IMG/VR virus record: IMGVR_UViG_3300042372_000291 | Span: 43,732-107,731 of that record | DNA length: 64,000 nt | Strand: one strand, 5' to 3' | Source of the DNA: a virus | In this document: piece by piece, positions 33,836-41,406 of the stretch | How positions within the stretch are numbered: the stretch's first letter is position 1 | How the letters are laid out: each line of letters opens with the position of its first letter | Program-made: the position numbers and the translations under genes | Notes under the pieces: model-generated | The model's database searches: none | What the model was told of the DNA's origin: nothing | What the model saw: the letters and a program-made list of their open reading frames with translations, nothing else

Positions 33836-34221
33836 ATTTTTGTTTCCTCACTTATTGTATCAAAACTTTTTGTCAAATAAGTAATTGCTCTATTTAGTCT
33901 ATCTGTATTGTCTTGAAATATTCCAAGTCCCCTGTTACAGTTATGGCATAAATGTCCTCTAAATGTATCTGTATTATGATCGTGATCTACTACCCAAATA
34001 CTTGCATTTCCACCAGTACCTTTTAATTCTTCTTCATTTTTTAAACAAATAGGACATATGTAATCTATTGGAGGATATCCATATAATTTTCTAAGAACAT
34101 CTCTTTCTTTTGAAAGTTTTTTTGCACAAGACTTACACTCAGGTCTTAAATATTTACCACCGCTTGATGGTGAAAATTGAGAAACTGATAATTCTTGTTT
34201 ACATTTGCTACAAGTTTTCAC
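33832..34221 (-). CDS. recombination endonuclease VII-like (HNH) protein
   Basis: 129 aa. Zinc knuckles CSKCKQ and CKSCAKK at the start, then YICPICLKNEEEL and WVVDHDHNTDTFRGHLCHNC (about 81-100) followed by NRGLGIFQDNTDRLNRAITY: the endonuclease VII / gp49 pattern (DHDH.TG..RG.LC..CN.gLG). It resolves branched DNA before packaging. Immediately follows WWK copy 4. Confidence 0.85.
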   Translation of the reverse strand: MKTCSKCKQELSVSQFSPSSGGKYLRPECKSCAKKLSKERDVLRKLYGYPPIDYICPICLKNEEELKGTGGNASIWVVDHDHNTDTFRGHLCHNCNRGLGIFQDNTDRLNRAITYLTKSFDTISEETKI

Positions 34222-34222
34222 G

Positions 34223-34294
34223 AGCCCCCCGTCAGGATTGAACTGACGACCTTCCGCTTACAAGGCGGATGCTCTACCACTGAGCTAGAGAGGC
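34223..34294 (-). tRNA. tRNA-Thr (TGT)
   Basis: Complement: acceptor GCCTCTC/GGGGGGC, D arm with AGTGG, anticodon stem TCCGC/GCGGA with loop CTTGTAA (TGT), T arm GTCAG-TTCAATC-CTGAC. First of three on this strand; no encoded CCA. Confidence 0.9.
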
Positions 34295-34297
34295 GTG

Positions 34298-34368
34298 AGC
34301 GGATGACCAGAATCGAACTGGCACCGTCTGCTTGGAAGGCAGAGGCACTACCATTATGCAACATCCGC
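34298..34368 (-). tRNA. tRNA-Gly (TCC)
   Basis: Complement: acceptor GCGGATG/CATCCGC, anticodon stem TCTGC/GCAGA with loop CTTCCAA (TCC), T arm CCAG-TTCGATT-CTGG. No encoded CCA. Confidence 0.88.
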
Positions 34369-34372
34369 AGTG

Positions 34373-34445
34373 CTGGACTGGTAGGATTCGAACCTACGAC
34401 CTAGGAGTTAACAGCTCCCCGCTCTGCCTACTGAGCTACAGTCCA
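34373..34445 (-). tRNA. tRNA-Asn (GTT)
   Basis: Complement: acceptor TGGACTG/CAGTCCA, D arm AGCTCAG-TAGGCA-GAGC, anticodon stem GGGAG/CTCC with loop CTGTTAA (GTT), T arm GTAGG-TTCGAAT-CCTAC, discriminator G. Confidence 0.88.
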
Positions 34446-34452
34446 AAACCAA

Positions 34453-35352
34453 TTAACCTAAAACATCAACAAATGAATTGGTTGATGTGAATTGATTGCT
34501 GGTTGCCTTACCAATAGATTTTAAATAATCAAATGTTGCTTGATAAGTTCCCTTATAATTCTTTGCCCAGTATGCAGACAAAGCAACAGTAGATGCTGAT
34601 GTGCCTACAGAATTCTTTACTGGAGTCATAAATGTTCCAAGAGCATAAAAATCTACCTCTGGAGCAGTATTAAAGAAAATAGAAAGTGTTGGTAATTCTC
34701 CAGCCTTATGAGCATTGGATCCGCCAACTGCTACTGCTTGTGGAATACATGCAGGGAAGTTAATTCGTGAACGATCACGACCATTTCCTGCTGCAAACAT
34801 TGTAGCAACACCATTTGACATAAGTGTTTCAATATTAGAAACCAACTTTGTATGTGGTGCTTTAATTGGACAATAGCTACCAGTTCTATTATATGATGCG
34901 TGTCCAGCAGATGCTGAAACAGACACGATATTATACTTAGACTTGTTTGCAATAGTCCAATCAAGTGCTCGTGTTACTGAAACATCTGAGAATGAATACA
35001 TTTTTTGTGTTCGTGGATTCATTCCTGCAACACGAATAAAAATAATATTGACATTTGGATTAACTTGTAATGCAATAAGAGACATCAAAGTTCCATGTTC
35101 AAATCCATTACTGTATGCCTGTGTTACTGGAAGGCTTGCAGCCCCAGAACCTTCTTGAAACATTGTTCCGTTAGGACATACACCAGATTCTACCAAGCAT
35201 ACTTCCTGAATAATTTTGCCCTTAAATTCTGAGCGTGTAGAATCAATTGCTGTATCAATAATAACAATAGATTCATTTGCTGCTTGTGCACTTACTGGTT
35301 GCAATAGTGTAAAACCAAAAACTATTGCAATCCCCACTGCGATTTTCTTCAT
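34453..35352 (-). CDS. secreted subtilisin-like serine protease
   Basis: 299 aa. Signal peptide: KKIAVGIAIVFGFTLLQPVS then AQAA. Catalytic set: IVIIDTAID (Asp, about 30-38), GFEHGTLMSL (His, about 82-91), and SVGTSASTVALSAY (Ser, about 248-261), the S8 subtilase triad. AAGNGRDRSRINFP (about 187-200) supplies the oxyanion Asn region. It would cut proteins outside the cytoplasm, perhaps cell-surface proteins of the host. Compact: no prodomain is evident between signal peptide and Asp. tRNAs follow it. Confidence 0.85.
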   Translation of the reverse strand: MKKIAVGIAIVFGFTLLQPVSAQAANESIVIIDTAIDSTRSEFKGKIIQEVCLVESGVCPNGTMFQEGSGAASLPVTQAYSNGFEHGTLMSLIALQVNPNVNIIFIRVAGMNPRTQKMYSFSDVSVTRALDWTIANKSKYNIVSVSASAGHASYNRTGSYCPIKAPHTKLVSNIETLMSNGVATMFAAGNGRDRSRINFPACIPQAVAVGGSNAHKAGELPTLSIFFNTAPEVDFYALGTFMTPVKNSVGTSASTVALSAYWAKNYKGTYQATFDYLKSIGKATSNQFTSTNSFVDVLG

Positions 35353-35362
35353 TTTTCTCCCT

Positions 35363-35566
35363 TTATATCATTATTCTAATTACGTGTTGACATGGGTCGC
35401 CCCCTGCTTCCCATTCTTCCAACTCTTCTTCACTCATATATTGATAACCACCATCATGTGTTGAACAAAATGGCTCTGTTACCCAACCTTTTTCAATGCC
35501 AGAACTTAACCAGACACCGAAATCTTTATCTTCTTGAGACAAATCTTCTTGAGCTATATGATTCAT
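35363..35566 (-). CDS. 67-aa acidic protein, leaderless
   Basis: MNHIAQEDLSQEDKDFGVWL...SGIEKGWVTEPFCSTHDGGY...EEEEW: the WLxxGIxxGWVTEPFCxTHDG motif is one I have seen in short actinobacterial proteins of unknown function; possible metal binding by Cys/His. Leaderless: TAATAT lies 6 bases before the ATG. Confidence 0.65.
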   Translation of the reverse strand: MNHIAQEDLSQEDKDFGVWLSSGIEKGWVTEPFCSTHDGGYQYMSEEELEEWEAGGDPCQHVIRIMI

Positions 35567-35572
35567 ATATAT

Positions 35573-35601
35573 ATATTATCATAGGTGGGCAGATAAGTCA
35601 A
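35573..35601 (-). promoter_or_regulatory. leftward promoter for a leaderless gene
   Basis: Complement: -35 TTGACT (35601-35596), 17-bp spacer ending TGA, -10 TAATAT (35578-35573), then 6 bases to the ATG at 35566. The -35 lies inside the 3' end of the WWK gene. Confidence 0.65.
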
Positions 35602-36341
35602 GATGACTTATTTCTTCTATTTTTTATATACCAATTTTTAAATATTGTTTGTCTTGTTACTCTATCTTTTTCTTTTCTAACTTTATCTTCATCATTCATA
35701 TCTCTAACAATTAAATCAAACTCATCTCTTTTATATGGAAACATTTGAACAAGCGGAGTACCACGCTTAATAAAAATTTCTTTACCATCACCATGATATG
35801 CAATTTCTATTTTATGTTGAAAGCTTATATCGGAATCTACTATTCCTGGAAGCGCACTAAAGTCTTTATTAAAGTGATAGAAAAGCGGTAATTGCATAAT
35901 AGAGTATCCAGGATCTGTAAACATATGCCAAGGAGAATCAAATTGAAATATTGCTGTAGCATTAGTACCCTGAAATTTATGTTCAACATGATTAAGATAT
36001 TGTGAAGGATGAAATATAATCATATTAAAATCAGAGTTGTGCCCTCCACATTTCCAACTCCATTCTAGTGTTTCTTTATCAAAAGATATAACTGTGTCTG
36101 CCCACATTGGTATAATATATCCTGCAGAAAAAACGTCTGGAAAAGATGGGCACTGTCTAACAGACATACTTTCTGGTCTGTATTTTGCCTCTTCCATATT
36201 TTTATCATATGGAACTTTTTTCCACCAGTCTGGCACAAATCTGCTAGCTGGAACAGGCTGAATTTCTTTTATTTCTGATAAATATGGAATATTAGAAACA
36301 AATTCAATTTTTGGATTTTTACTCATGTACTCACTATCCAT
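35598..36341 (-). CDS. WWK-family paralog 5 of 8
   Basis: 247 aa. VPASRFVPDWWKKVPYDK (about 28-45), QCPSFPDVFSAGYIIPMWAD (about 60-79), FYHFNKDFSALPGIVDSDIS (about 151-170), IFIKRGTPLVQMFPYKRDEF (about 188-207). Closest to copy 2 (22274). ATG 36341 or 36326 are both possible; the former overlaps the upstream stop. Function unknown. Confidence 0.75.
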   Translation of the reverse strand: MDSEYMSKNPKIEFVSNIPYLSEIKEIQPVPASRFVPDWWKKVPYDKNMEEAKYRPESMSVRQCPSFPDVFSAGYIIPMWADTVISFDKETLEWSWKCGGHNSDFNMIIFHPSQYLNHVEHKFQGTNATAIFQFDSPWHMFTDPGYSIMQLPLFYHFNKDFSALPGIVDSDISFQHKIEIAYHGDGKEIFIKRGTPLVQMFPYKRDEFDLIVRDMNDEDKVRKEKDRVTRQTIFKNWYIKNRRNKSS

Positions 36342-36852
36342 TTACAAAGTCAACTGGACCAATACAGGATGTGCTTAAATAACATGCAGCATCAACTGCT
36401 AGAGCAAGCCTACGCTTTGGATCTTTGTGATTGCGGGTGGCATGTAAAGAACCCATAGCGTAGTCTGCCCCTGATCCTATGGCAATATAATCTCTGTCAT
36501 AGGAAATTAATGTAAGGTCTTCTGCATCATGTTCATATAGTCTACCCTTAATACCAACAATAAGAGATACTTCGGAATCTTTTCCACCAATGTCCCACTC
36601 TGCGTAAAATGTTTTTAAAGCTTTTAAAAATTTAGTATGCATAAATTTATCTAAATTGCCTTCTGGGGTTGGAGGATTAAAATTATATTGAATAATTTGA
36701 CTATTAAATGTTCCAGCATACCCAAAAACATATGGACCATTTTTCCATATTTTTGGTCTATCTATAGGGACTATATAGGTTCCCTCTGAAGCCCCTCGTT
36801 CACCAGCAAGATAAACCTTGCCATCTTTCATTATTCCTGCAATACAAGTCAT
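36334..36852 (-). CDS. proteasome-beta/HslV-like Ntn-hydrolase
   Basis: 172 aa. MTCIAGIMKDGKVYLAGERG puts a Thr right after the initiator Met, as in self-processing proteasome-beta and HslV subunits; IGSGADYAMGSLHATRNHKD (about 127-146) is the matching G.G..A.Ga...m region. The Thr would be the nucleophile for peptide hydrolysis. No separate alpha subunit or ATPase is seen in the window, so it may be a stand-alone particle. ribosome-binding site AGGGGTAGGC. Confidence 0.8.
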   Translation of the reverse strand: MTCIAGIMKDGKVYLAGERGASEGTYIVPIDRPKIWKNGPYVFGYAGTFNSQIIQYNFNPPTPEGNLDKFMHTKFLKALKTFYAEWDIGGKDSEVSLIVGIKGRLYEHDAEDLTLISYDRDYIAIGSGADYAMGSLHATRNHKDPKRRLALAVDAACYLSTSCIGPVDFVNG

Positions 36853-36881
36853 GCCTACCCCTAGATTTTCTTGTTTTATCT

Positions 36882-36910
36882 AGTATATCACTAAGATTTT
36901 AATGTGTCAA
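36882..36910 (-). promoter_or_regulatory. leftward promoter TTGACA-N17-TATACT
   Basis: Complement: -35 TTGACA (36910-36905), 17-bp spacer ending TGA, -10 TATACT (36887-36882). Starts the proteasome-like unit. Confidence 0.65.
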
Positions 36911-36918
36911 ATATGATA

Positions 36919-37539
36919 TTATTTTACGGTTTGACCGCAGGTTGGGCATGTCTTTGCTTCAGAACCAGCCTCAGCAGGCTTATCAATAGCTTTTCCAGCA
37001 CCTTTAAATTTTGGACGACCAAATCCTACAATAGAGACCATTACTCCTGCTTTATTTTTCTTATAAGCCCGAAGTTGCTTGCAGGCTTCTCCACCATTTC
37101 TTTGGCTTCCCTTTTTATTTGAAGAAGTATTTCCTTCAATACACCATACGGTCCCGTCTTCATTATCCTCAATAACAATTCCGACGTGAGAAATGCGATC
37201 AACGCCATCTGAGGGGAAATCAAAATAGGCAATATCTCCTGGCTCAGGATCAGCAATGTCTCCGTCAATCCAAGCGTTTGCTTTCTTAAATGCTGCTGCT
37301 CCTCCAGGCGTATACACCGTATTTGGGATTTTGACTCCTGCTTCGTTTGCACACCAATTTACAAAACTTCCACACCAAGGTTGAAAATTTGCCTTGGTGT
37401 ACGCTCCGTATTTTGTTTCGTTGTCTTTAGGTCCTTCTATATATCCCACTTGAGATTTAGCAACCTGAATTAATCTAGCAACTGTTCCTTTCGGAGCCTT
37501 TGCTGTTTCTGCTGGAACTGGAAATTTATCTATTGTCAT
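36919..37539 (-). CDS. CHAP-domain endolysin
   Basis: 206 aa. NFQPWCGSFVNWCANEAGVK (about 51-70) has the catalytic Cys; ISHVGIVIEDNEDG (about 114-127) the His; VWCIEGNTSSNKKGS supplies the Glu/Asn. The CHAP fold is an amidase or endopeptidase of peptidoglycan, here the lysis enzyme. The C-terminus TCPTCGQTVK adds a small zinc-knuckle that could be a cell-wall or protein anchor. No signal peptide, so release needs a holin (37539 or 21853). Confidence 0.88.
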   Translation of the reverse strand: MTIDKFPVPAETAKAPKGTVARLIQVAKSQVGYIEGPKDNETKYGAYTKANFQPWCGSFVNWCANEAGVKIPNTVYTPGGAAAFKKANAWIDGDIADPEPGDIAYFDFPSDGVDRISHVGIVIEDNEDGTVWCIEGNTSSNKKGSQRNGGEACKQLRAYKKNKAGVMVSIVGFGRPKFKGAGKAIDKPAEAGSEAKTCPTCGQTVK

Positions 37540-37982
37540 TACTCTTTATCCCAATCTGTATCAACTGGTTGTTCTGCTGGCATTGCACCATCTGGTTTAG
37601 CTGCTAAACGTGCTTTAACTGCATCAAGTTCTGCATCTACTTTCTTTTCTGCAATTTCTAATTCTGACTCAAGCTTTTTGTCTGCCTGAGTATTTTTAGC
37701 ATCCATTTCTTTATTATCAAGTTGTGCCTTCATAACATCTCTTGCACCACTCTGACCAATTAAAAGACCAGCAAGTGTTCCTGTAATAAATGTTGCTACT
37801 GATCCAAGAACGTTGAAAAACATCTTGTCATTTTCTGACTGTGCACCAACGGGCTGTGTAACAAAAAGCAACCCATAAAGAATTCCAATTGCTGTTAAAA
37901 ATAAAATTGATCCAAGAGTTATTCCTAAAATAAACTTTAATCTTGCATCTAGGTCTTGTGGACTTAATCTTTCTTTACTCAT
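37539..37982 (-). CDS. two-span membrane coiled-coil protein, holin-like
   Basis: 147 aa. Transmembrane segments about residues 17-40 (FILGITLGSILFLTAIGI...) and 58-75 (VLGSVATFITGTLAGLLI), then a long coiled coil (KKLESELEIAEKKVDAELDA...). It overlaps the endolysin by one base. The position and topology suggest a lysis or membrane role; the coiled coil is unusual for a holin. Confidence 0.6.
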   Translation of the reverse strand: MSKERLSPQDLDARLKFILGITLGSILFLTAIGILYGLLFVTQPVGAQSENDKMFFNVLGSVATFITGTLAGLLIGQSGARDVMKAQLDNKEMDAKNTQADKKLESELEIAEKKVDAELDAVKARLAAKPDGAMPAEQPVDTDWDKE

Positions 37983-38190
37983 TCTCTACCCCTTTTGTCT
38001 TTTGATATTCATCCCATGTTTCTTGTCCAACTAAATCTCTTGAGCACAAACCAACAGGCTCACAAATAGGTGGGTTGCATTCTGCTTTATCCCAATTTGC
38101 TGGATCTTGGCAAGGATATCTGTATTGTCCATCATAGCCACACCCAGATAGGGCTAAACCAAGTAGAGCAATTCCGATTATCCTTAGCAT
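37975..38190 (-). CDS. small lipoprotein
   Basis: 71 aa from ATG 38190 (an in-frame ATG at 38199 is also possible). IIGIALLGLALSGCGYDGQY carries a lipobox (LSGC), so the mature protein is anchored by its Cys. YRYPCQDPANWDKAECNPPI then has four cysteines and is a pattern I recall from actinophage lipoproteins near lysis genes. Might act as an outer-layer lysis or superinfection-exclusion factor; that is inference. Confidence 0.7.
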   Translation of the reverse strand: MLRIIGIALLGLALSGCGYDGQYRYPCQDPANWDKAECNPPICEPVGLCSRDLVGQETWDEYQKTKGVENE

Positions 38191-38209
38191 ACCCACCATT
38201 ATACCAAGT

Positions 38210-38533
38210 TTATTCTTCTTTTTCTTCTCTCAAAGGTATAGTAACAAGCCATAAAATAGTAGCAAAAACAGTAGCAATTCCTACTATTTGTTGGGCGGTA
38301 CCAGTCAGGGTAAGCCAGGCAATAAAAAATCCTAGAAGGGTCCATACTTGTGCAATGCTTTCCTTAATAGCCTTTCCAAGCCATACTAGGAAGCCTTTAA
38401 GGGCCTTTAGAGCTAGCATAGGTGTTTTACCTACCATATTCAATACCTTTGGCAATACCGCTTTAAAATTAGGCAGTTTGATTTTGCCAATAAGGTCTTT
38501 TGCTTGACTAATTAACTTATCCATCATTATCAT
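38210..38533 (-). CDS. membrane protein near lysis genes
   Basis: 107 aa. One or two hydrophobic segments near the middle and end (FLVWLGKAIKES..., VWTLLGFFIAWLTLTGTAQQ, VFATILWLVTIPL) after a basic helical N-terminus. ATG at 38524 is an alternative. Could be a holin or anti-holin. Unknown family. Confidence 0.55.
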   Translation of the reverse strand: MIMMDKLISQAKDLIGKIKLPNFKAVLPKVLNMVGKTPMLALKALKGFLVWLGKAIKESIAQVWTLLGFFIAWLTLTGTAQQIVGIATVFATILWLVTIPLREEKEE

Positions 38534-38534
38534 A

Positions 38535-40139
38535 TTATAACCTCCTTAATGACATAACAGAACTAACTATGTTAGAAACCAGAATTACTGGAATAATAAC
38601 TTCTTGAACTTTTTCTCTTTGATCATCTGTCATATCCTTACCCCATTCCGATGGGCTAAGAATCTTATCCAAGTCTATATTTGTTAAAACTGCCAGTGGA
38701 TCTTCTAAAAATTTTTCTGCTTGTATTTCAGTAACCGCATCTGCTAGAGTATAAGGCATAGGGGCATCAGCATTATTTTCTGCCATATCTGCAAATTGAA
38801 CAACAGCTACTGCTAGGGCTGGATTTTCTTTTGCTGCTTCTGCAATTAATGCAATTTCATCTGCCTTAATGCCAAGATCTGAAGCAAAAGATTTTTTGGC
38901 TTCTGGTGACAATTCAGTTAGAAGATCTGATACTGCTGACATCAATTTAACATCATTAACACTAATTAGTTTATTTAAATTTTTAAGTTCTTCTTCAGAA
39001 ATGGCATTGTCATCATTTGTGTTATTATCATCTGGTGTTGGTAATACAAGATCTTCGTCAACAGGTTGCTCAGGTTCAGGCTCTGGCGATAAATCTATAT
39101 CCGTTGGCTGAGGTGAAGGCTCTTCTGAAGGCTCTGGAGAAGGATCACTTTCTTCATTCTCCCCATCTGTGGTTTCTGGGTTTGGAGAAGGATTGGAATC
39201 TTCTGGTTCAGTTTGCTCTTGATCATCAGGGAATCTAGGATCCTCTGGAGTAATAACTTCTGGCTCAACTTCAACATCTGGTTCTGGTAAATTTGGCTCT
39301 TCTATTGGTTCAGGTGTTAGATCTTCAGTTGGTTCTGTTATTGGTTCTTCAACTTCTTCATTATTTATTGCAGCAATAAGATTGTTAATATCAGCAATTT
39401 CATTTGCTAATGTTACTGCCTCAACAACTTCAGCCTGTACTTCTTCTGGAGTTAGTGGTTCTTCAGTTGGTGTAGGAGTAGGTTCTGAAATTGGCTCTGG
39501 AGCTAATGTTGGAATAGGATCTCCTGCTTGTATTTGTGTAGCACCCCATGCCTCTAAAGAAACAATATCACCATTATGGAGTCTAACTCCAGTTCTTAAA
39601 TTTGGATATTCAGGTCCTTGATAGCTGTAGGCAACAGAAATACCGCCAGTATTTGTAATTGCAACAATGATATTAATATTGCTTGGAGTTGAAGCATTCC
39701 ATTGTCCAAATGGAATTACTTCTAAATCTAATTGAAATCCACCTTCAGAATAAGATATATTTAAAGTATCTGGTGCGTTATAGTATCCTGAAACCCAGTC
39801 CATAGAGTATAAAGAAATAGATGGAGTATTTGGATATTGCCAATATGTATTATCTGGTTGTCCAAATGTGATTACTGAATTTGTTGTAGCATAAATATTT
39901 GAATATTGAACACCATCAAATGTAATTGTTGTTGCTATTGGTATCTGATAAGAAGTATCATCTCCGCCACAAGTATCCATTGTGTGTACCGTTGGAACTT
40001 CGTCACCCTCGTAGGCTGCTGCTATAGTTTGAGACTGTATATAGTTAACACAAGTAGCATATGCATTCTCTGGAAAACCAAAAAGACTTGTAAAAAGAAT
40101 TCCCGCCACTGCTGTTATGCGTAGGAATTTTTTGTTTAT
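38535..40139 (-). CDS. secreted cell-surface/adhesin-like protein, ATA start
   Basis: 534 aa read from ATA at 40139: the leader NKKFLRITAVAGILFTSLFG then ends AYA, a classical signal peptide, and AGGAG lies 7 bases before ATA. The next usable start (GTG at 40109) would drop the basic part of the leader. A globular beta domain (about 30-220) is followed by a Pro/Glu/Thr-rich spacer (PEPISEPTPTPTEEPLTPEE, SPEPSEEPSPQPTDIDLSPE), then helical segments and a C-terminal hydrophobic helix (VIIPVILVSNIVSSVM). It may coat the virion or the host cell. Function unknown. Confidence 0.7.
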   Translation of the reverse strand: MNKKFLRITAVAGILFTSLFGFPENAYATCVNYIQSQTIAAAYEGDEVPTVHTMDTCGGDDTSYQIPIATTITFDGVQYSNIYATTNSVITFGQPDNTYWQYPNTPSISLYSMDWVSGYYNAPDTLNISYSEGGFQLDLEVIPFGQWNASTPSNINIIVAITNTGGISVAYSYQGPEYPNLRTGVRLHNGDIVSLEAWGATQIQAGDPIPTLAPEPISEPTPTPTEEPLTPEEVQAEVVEAVTLANEIADINNLIAAINNEEVEEPITEPTEDLTPEPIEEPNLPEPDVEVEPEVITPEDPRFPDDQEQTEPEDSNPSPNPETTDGENEESDPSPEPSEEPSPQPTDIDLSPEPEPEQPVDEDLVLPTPDDNNTNDDNAISEEELKNLNKLISVNDVKLMSAVSDLLTELSPEAKKSFASDLGIKADEIALIAEAAKENPALAVAVVQFADMAENNADAPMPYTLADAVTEIQAEKFLEDPLAVLTNIDLDKILSPSEWGKDMTDDQREKVQEVIIPVILVSNIVSSVMSLRRL

Positions 40140-40182
40140 GGGGCTACTCCTAATTAATTAATTAATCATATTATATCATGAT

Positions 40183-40212
40183 AAAAGAAAAAGGCGCAGA
40201 TTGCTCTGCGCC
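40183..40212 (-). terminator. strong intrinsic terminator
   Basis: On the complement: GGCGCAG (40212-40206) AGCAAT CTGCGCC (40199-40193) then TTTTTCTTTT: 7-bp GC-rich stem plus T-tract, 20 bases after the stop of the surface-protein gene at 40232. Confidence 0.8.
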
Positions 40213-40231
40213 CTAATCTTTTATTTGTTAA

Positions 40232-41380
40232 TTACTTAACAAGTGTGACCTTTGCCTTTGGGTTCTTTGCGTTCCACTTCTTAGCAAGATCATTGAATGC
40301 CTTTTTCATATCAGCGATTGCCTTAGCATTTGCAGCCTTGACTGCATCTAGCTCTGTCTTAGCAGCAGCCTGTGCATCAGCAAGAGCCTTATCTGCAGCA
40401 ACCTTAGCAGTTACGGCATCAGCCTTCAACTTAGCAATTTCAGCAGCAGCAGTAATAGCAGCAGCATCAGCAGTAGCCTTTGCAGCAGCTGCATCAGAAG
40501 CAGCCTTTGCAATAGCAGCAGCAAGTGCAGCATCTGCAGTTACCTTATCAGCAGCACGAGCAGCCTTTTCTGCAGCGAGTGCAGCATTAGCGGTAGCAAG
40601 TGCACCAGCAAGATCAGATACTGTTACGATTGCAGTCTGAGAAGTTGTTGCCAACTTGATTGTTGGAACAGATGTTGGAGCAGTAATAGATGCTCCGACA
40701 GCAACAGTTCCAGCAGTTGCAGGAAGTGAAATCTCTGATGTGTAACGACCTGTTACAAGAGCATCAGCAGTTACTGTTCCAGCAGTTGCGCCACCAAGGG
40801 TAGTAACAGTTACTGTATCAGCAACAGCGTTGCCGAAAATATCTGCTACATCAAGAGTTGCAGTTACCTTTCCAGAAATATTTCCTGAAGCAGGGATTGA
40901 CATCTTAAGATCATATGCAGGACCTGCAACACCCTTAAGATAAATTGTTGTTGCTGCACCAGTTACAGAAACTGTAACAGCAGAAGCAGCAGTGCTTGTT
41001 GTGTATGCATATACAGTCGCTGTTGTTGAAGCAGGCGTTACTGTAATTGAAGATGATCCAGCAGATGCATTAACTGTTGAACCAACTGCAGATACTAGGC
41101 GTGTATTAGCACCAACTGCAGTAAATGTTACTGGTGTTCCAGCAACTACTGTAGCAGTGATAAGAAGTGCTTCGTTGTTTGTTGCAGTTGTGGTATCTGC
41201 AACGCTAACTACGTTGTCAGAAGGAACCTTAACTGTGAATGGTGAGGCTGCTGTACCAGAACCAGATACTTCAGTTGTTACGTCTACTGAAACGGTATTG
41301 GCACTTGCAGGTGTCACTACGAGTGTGCCCAGTGTCATGGCTGCAACCACGGCAAGAGCGATTTTCTTAAATGAATTCAT
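40232..41380 (-). CDS. secreted Ala/Thr-rich surface protein
   Basis: 382 aa from ATG 41380 (AAGGAGAAAA upstream). Signal peptide NSFKKIALAVVAAMTLGTLV then VTPASA. The mature part is a Thr/Val-rich beta domain (about 30-260) followed by an Ala-rich coiled coil (about 270-370; LAAEKAARAADKVTADAALA...) and a basic tail NAKNPKAKVTLVK. Its base composition is visibly richer in G+C than its neighbours and its codons look host-like, so it may be a recent transfer from the host. Perhaps a host-cell coat protein mimic. Confidence 0.7.
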   Translation of the reverse strand: MNSFKKIALAVVAAMTLGTLVVTPASANTVSVDVTTEVSGSGTAASPFTVKVPSDNVVSVADTTTATNNEALLITATVVAGTPVTFTAVGANTRLVSAVGSTVNASAGSSSITVTPASTTATVYAYTTSTAASAVTVSVTGAATTIYLKGVAGPAYDLKMSIPASGNISGKVTATLDVADIFGNAVADTVTVTTLGGATAGTVTADALVTGRYTSEISLPATAGTVAVGASITAPTSVPTIKLATTSQTAIVTVSDLAGALATANAALAAEKAARAADKVTADAALAAAIAKAASDAAAAKATADAAAITAAAEIAKLKADAVTAKVAADKALADAQAAAKTELDAVKAANAKAIADMKKAFNDLAKKWNAKNPKAKVTLVK

Positions 41381-41406
41381 TTTTCTCCTTGTTTGATTCA
41401 TCGTAT

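Noticed and set aside
34195-34404. 69-aa + frame at the leftward tRNAs
   Set aside because: Complement of the tRNA-Thr and tRNA-Gly genes, a frequent false call.
38070-38507. 145-aa open frame on the + strand
   Set aside because: Opposite the lipoprotein and membrane genes, no initiation signals.
40245-41396. Long open frames on the + strand (131 and 134 aa) opposite the surface protein
   Set aside because: They are complement shadows of the Ala/Thr-rich gene at 40232-41380 and consist of Ala/Ser/Val runs; no ribosome-binding sites.
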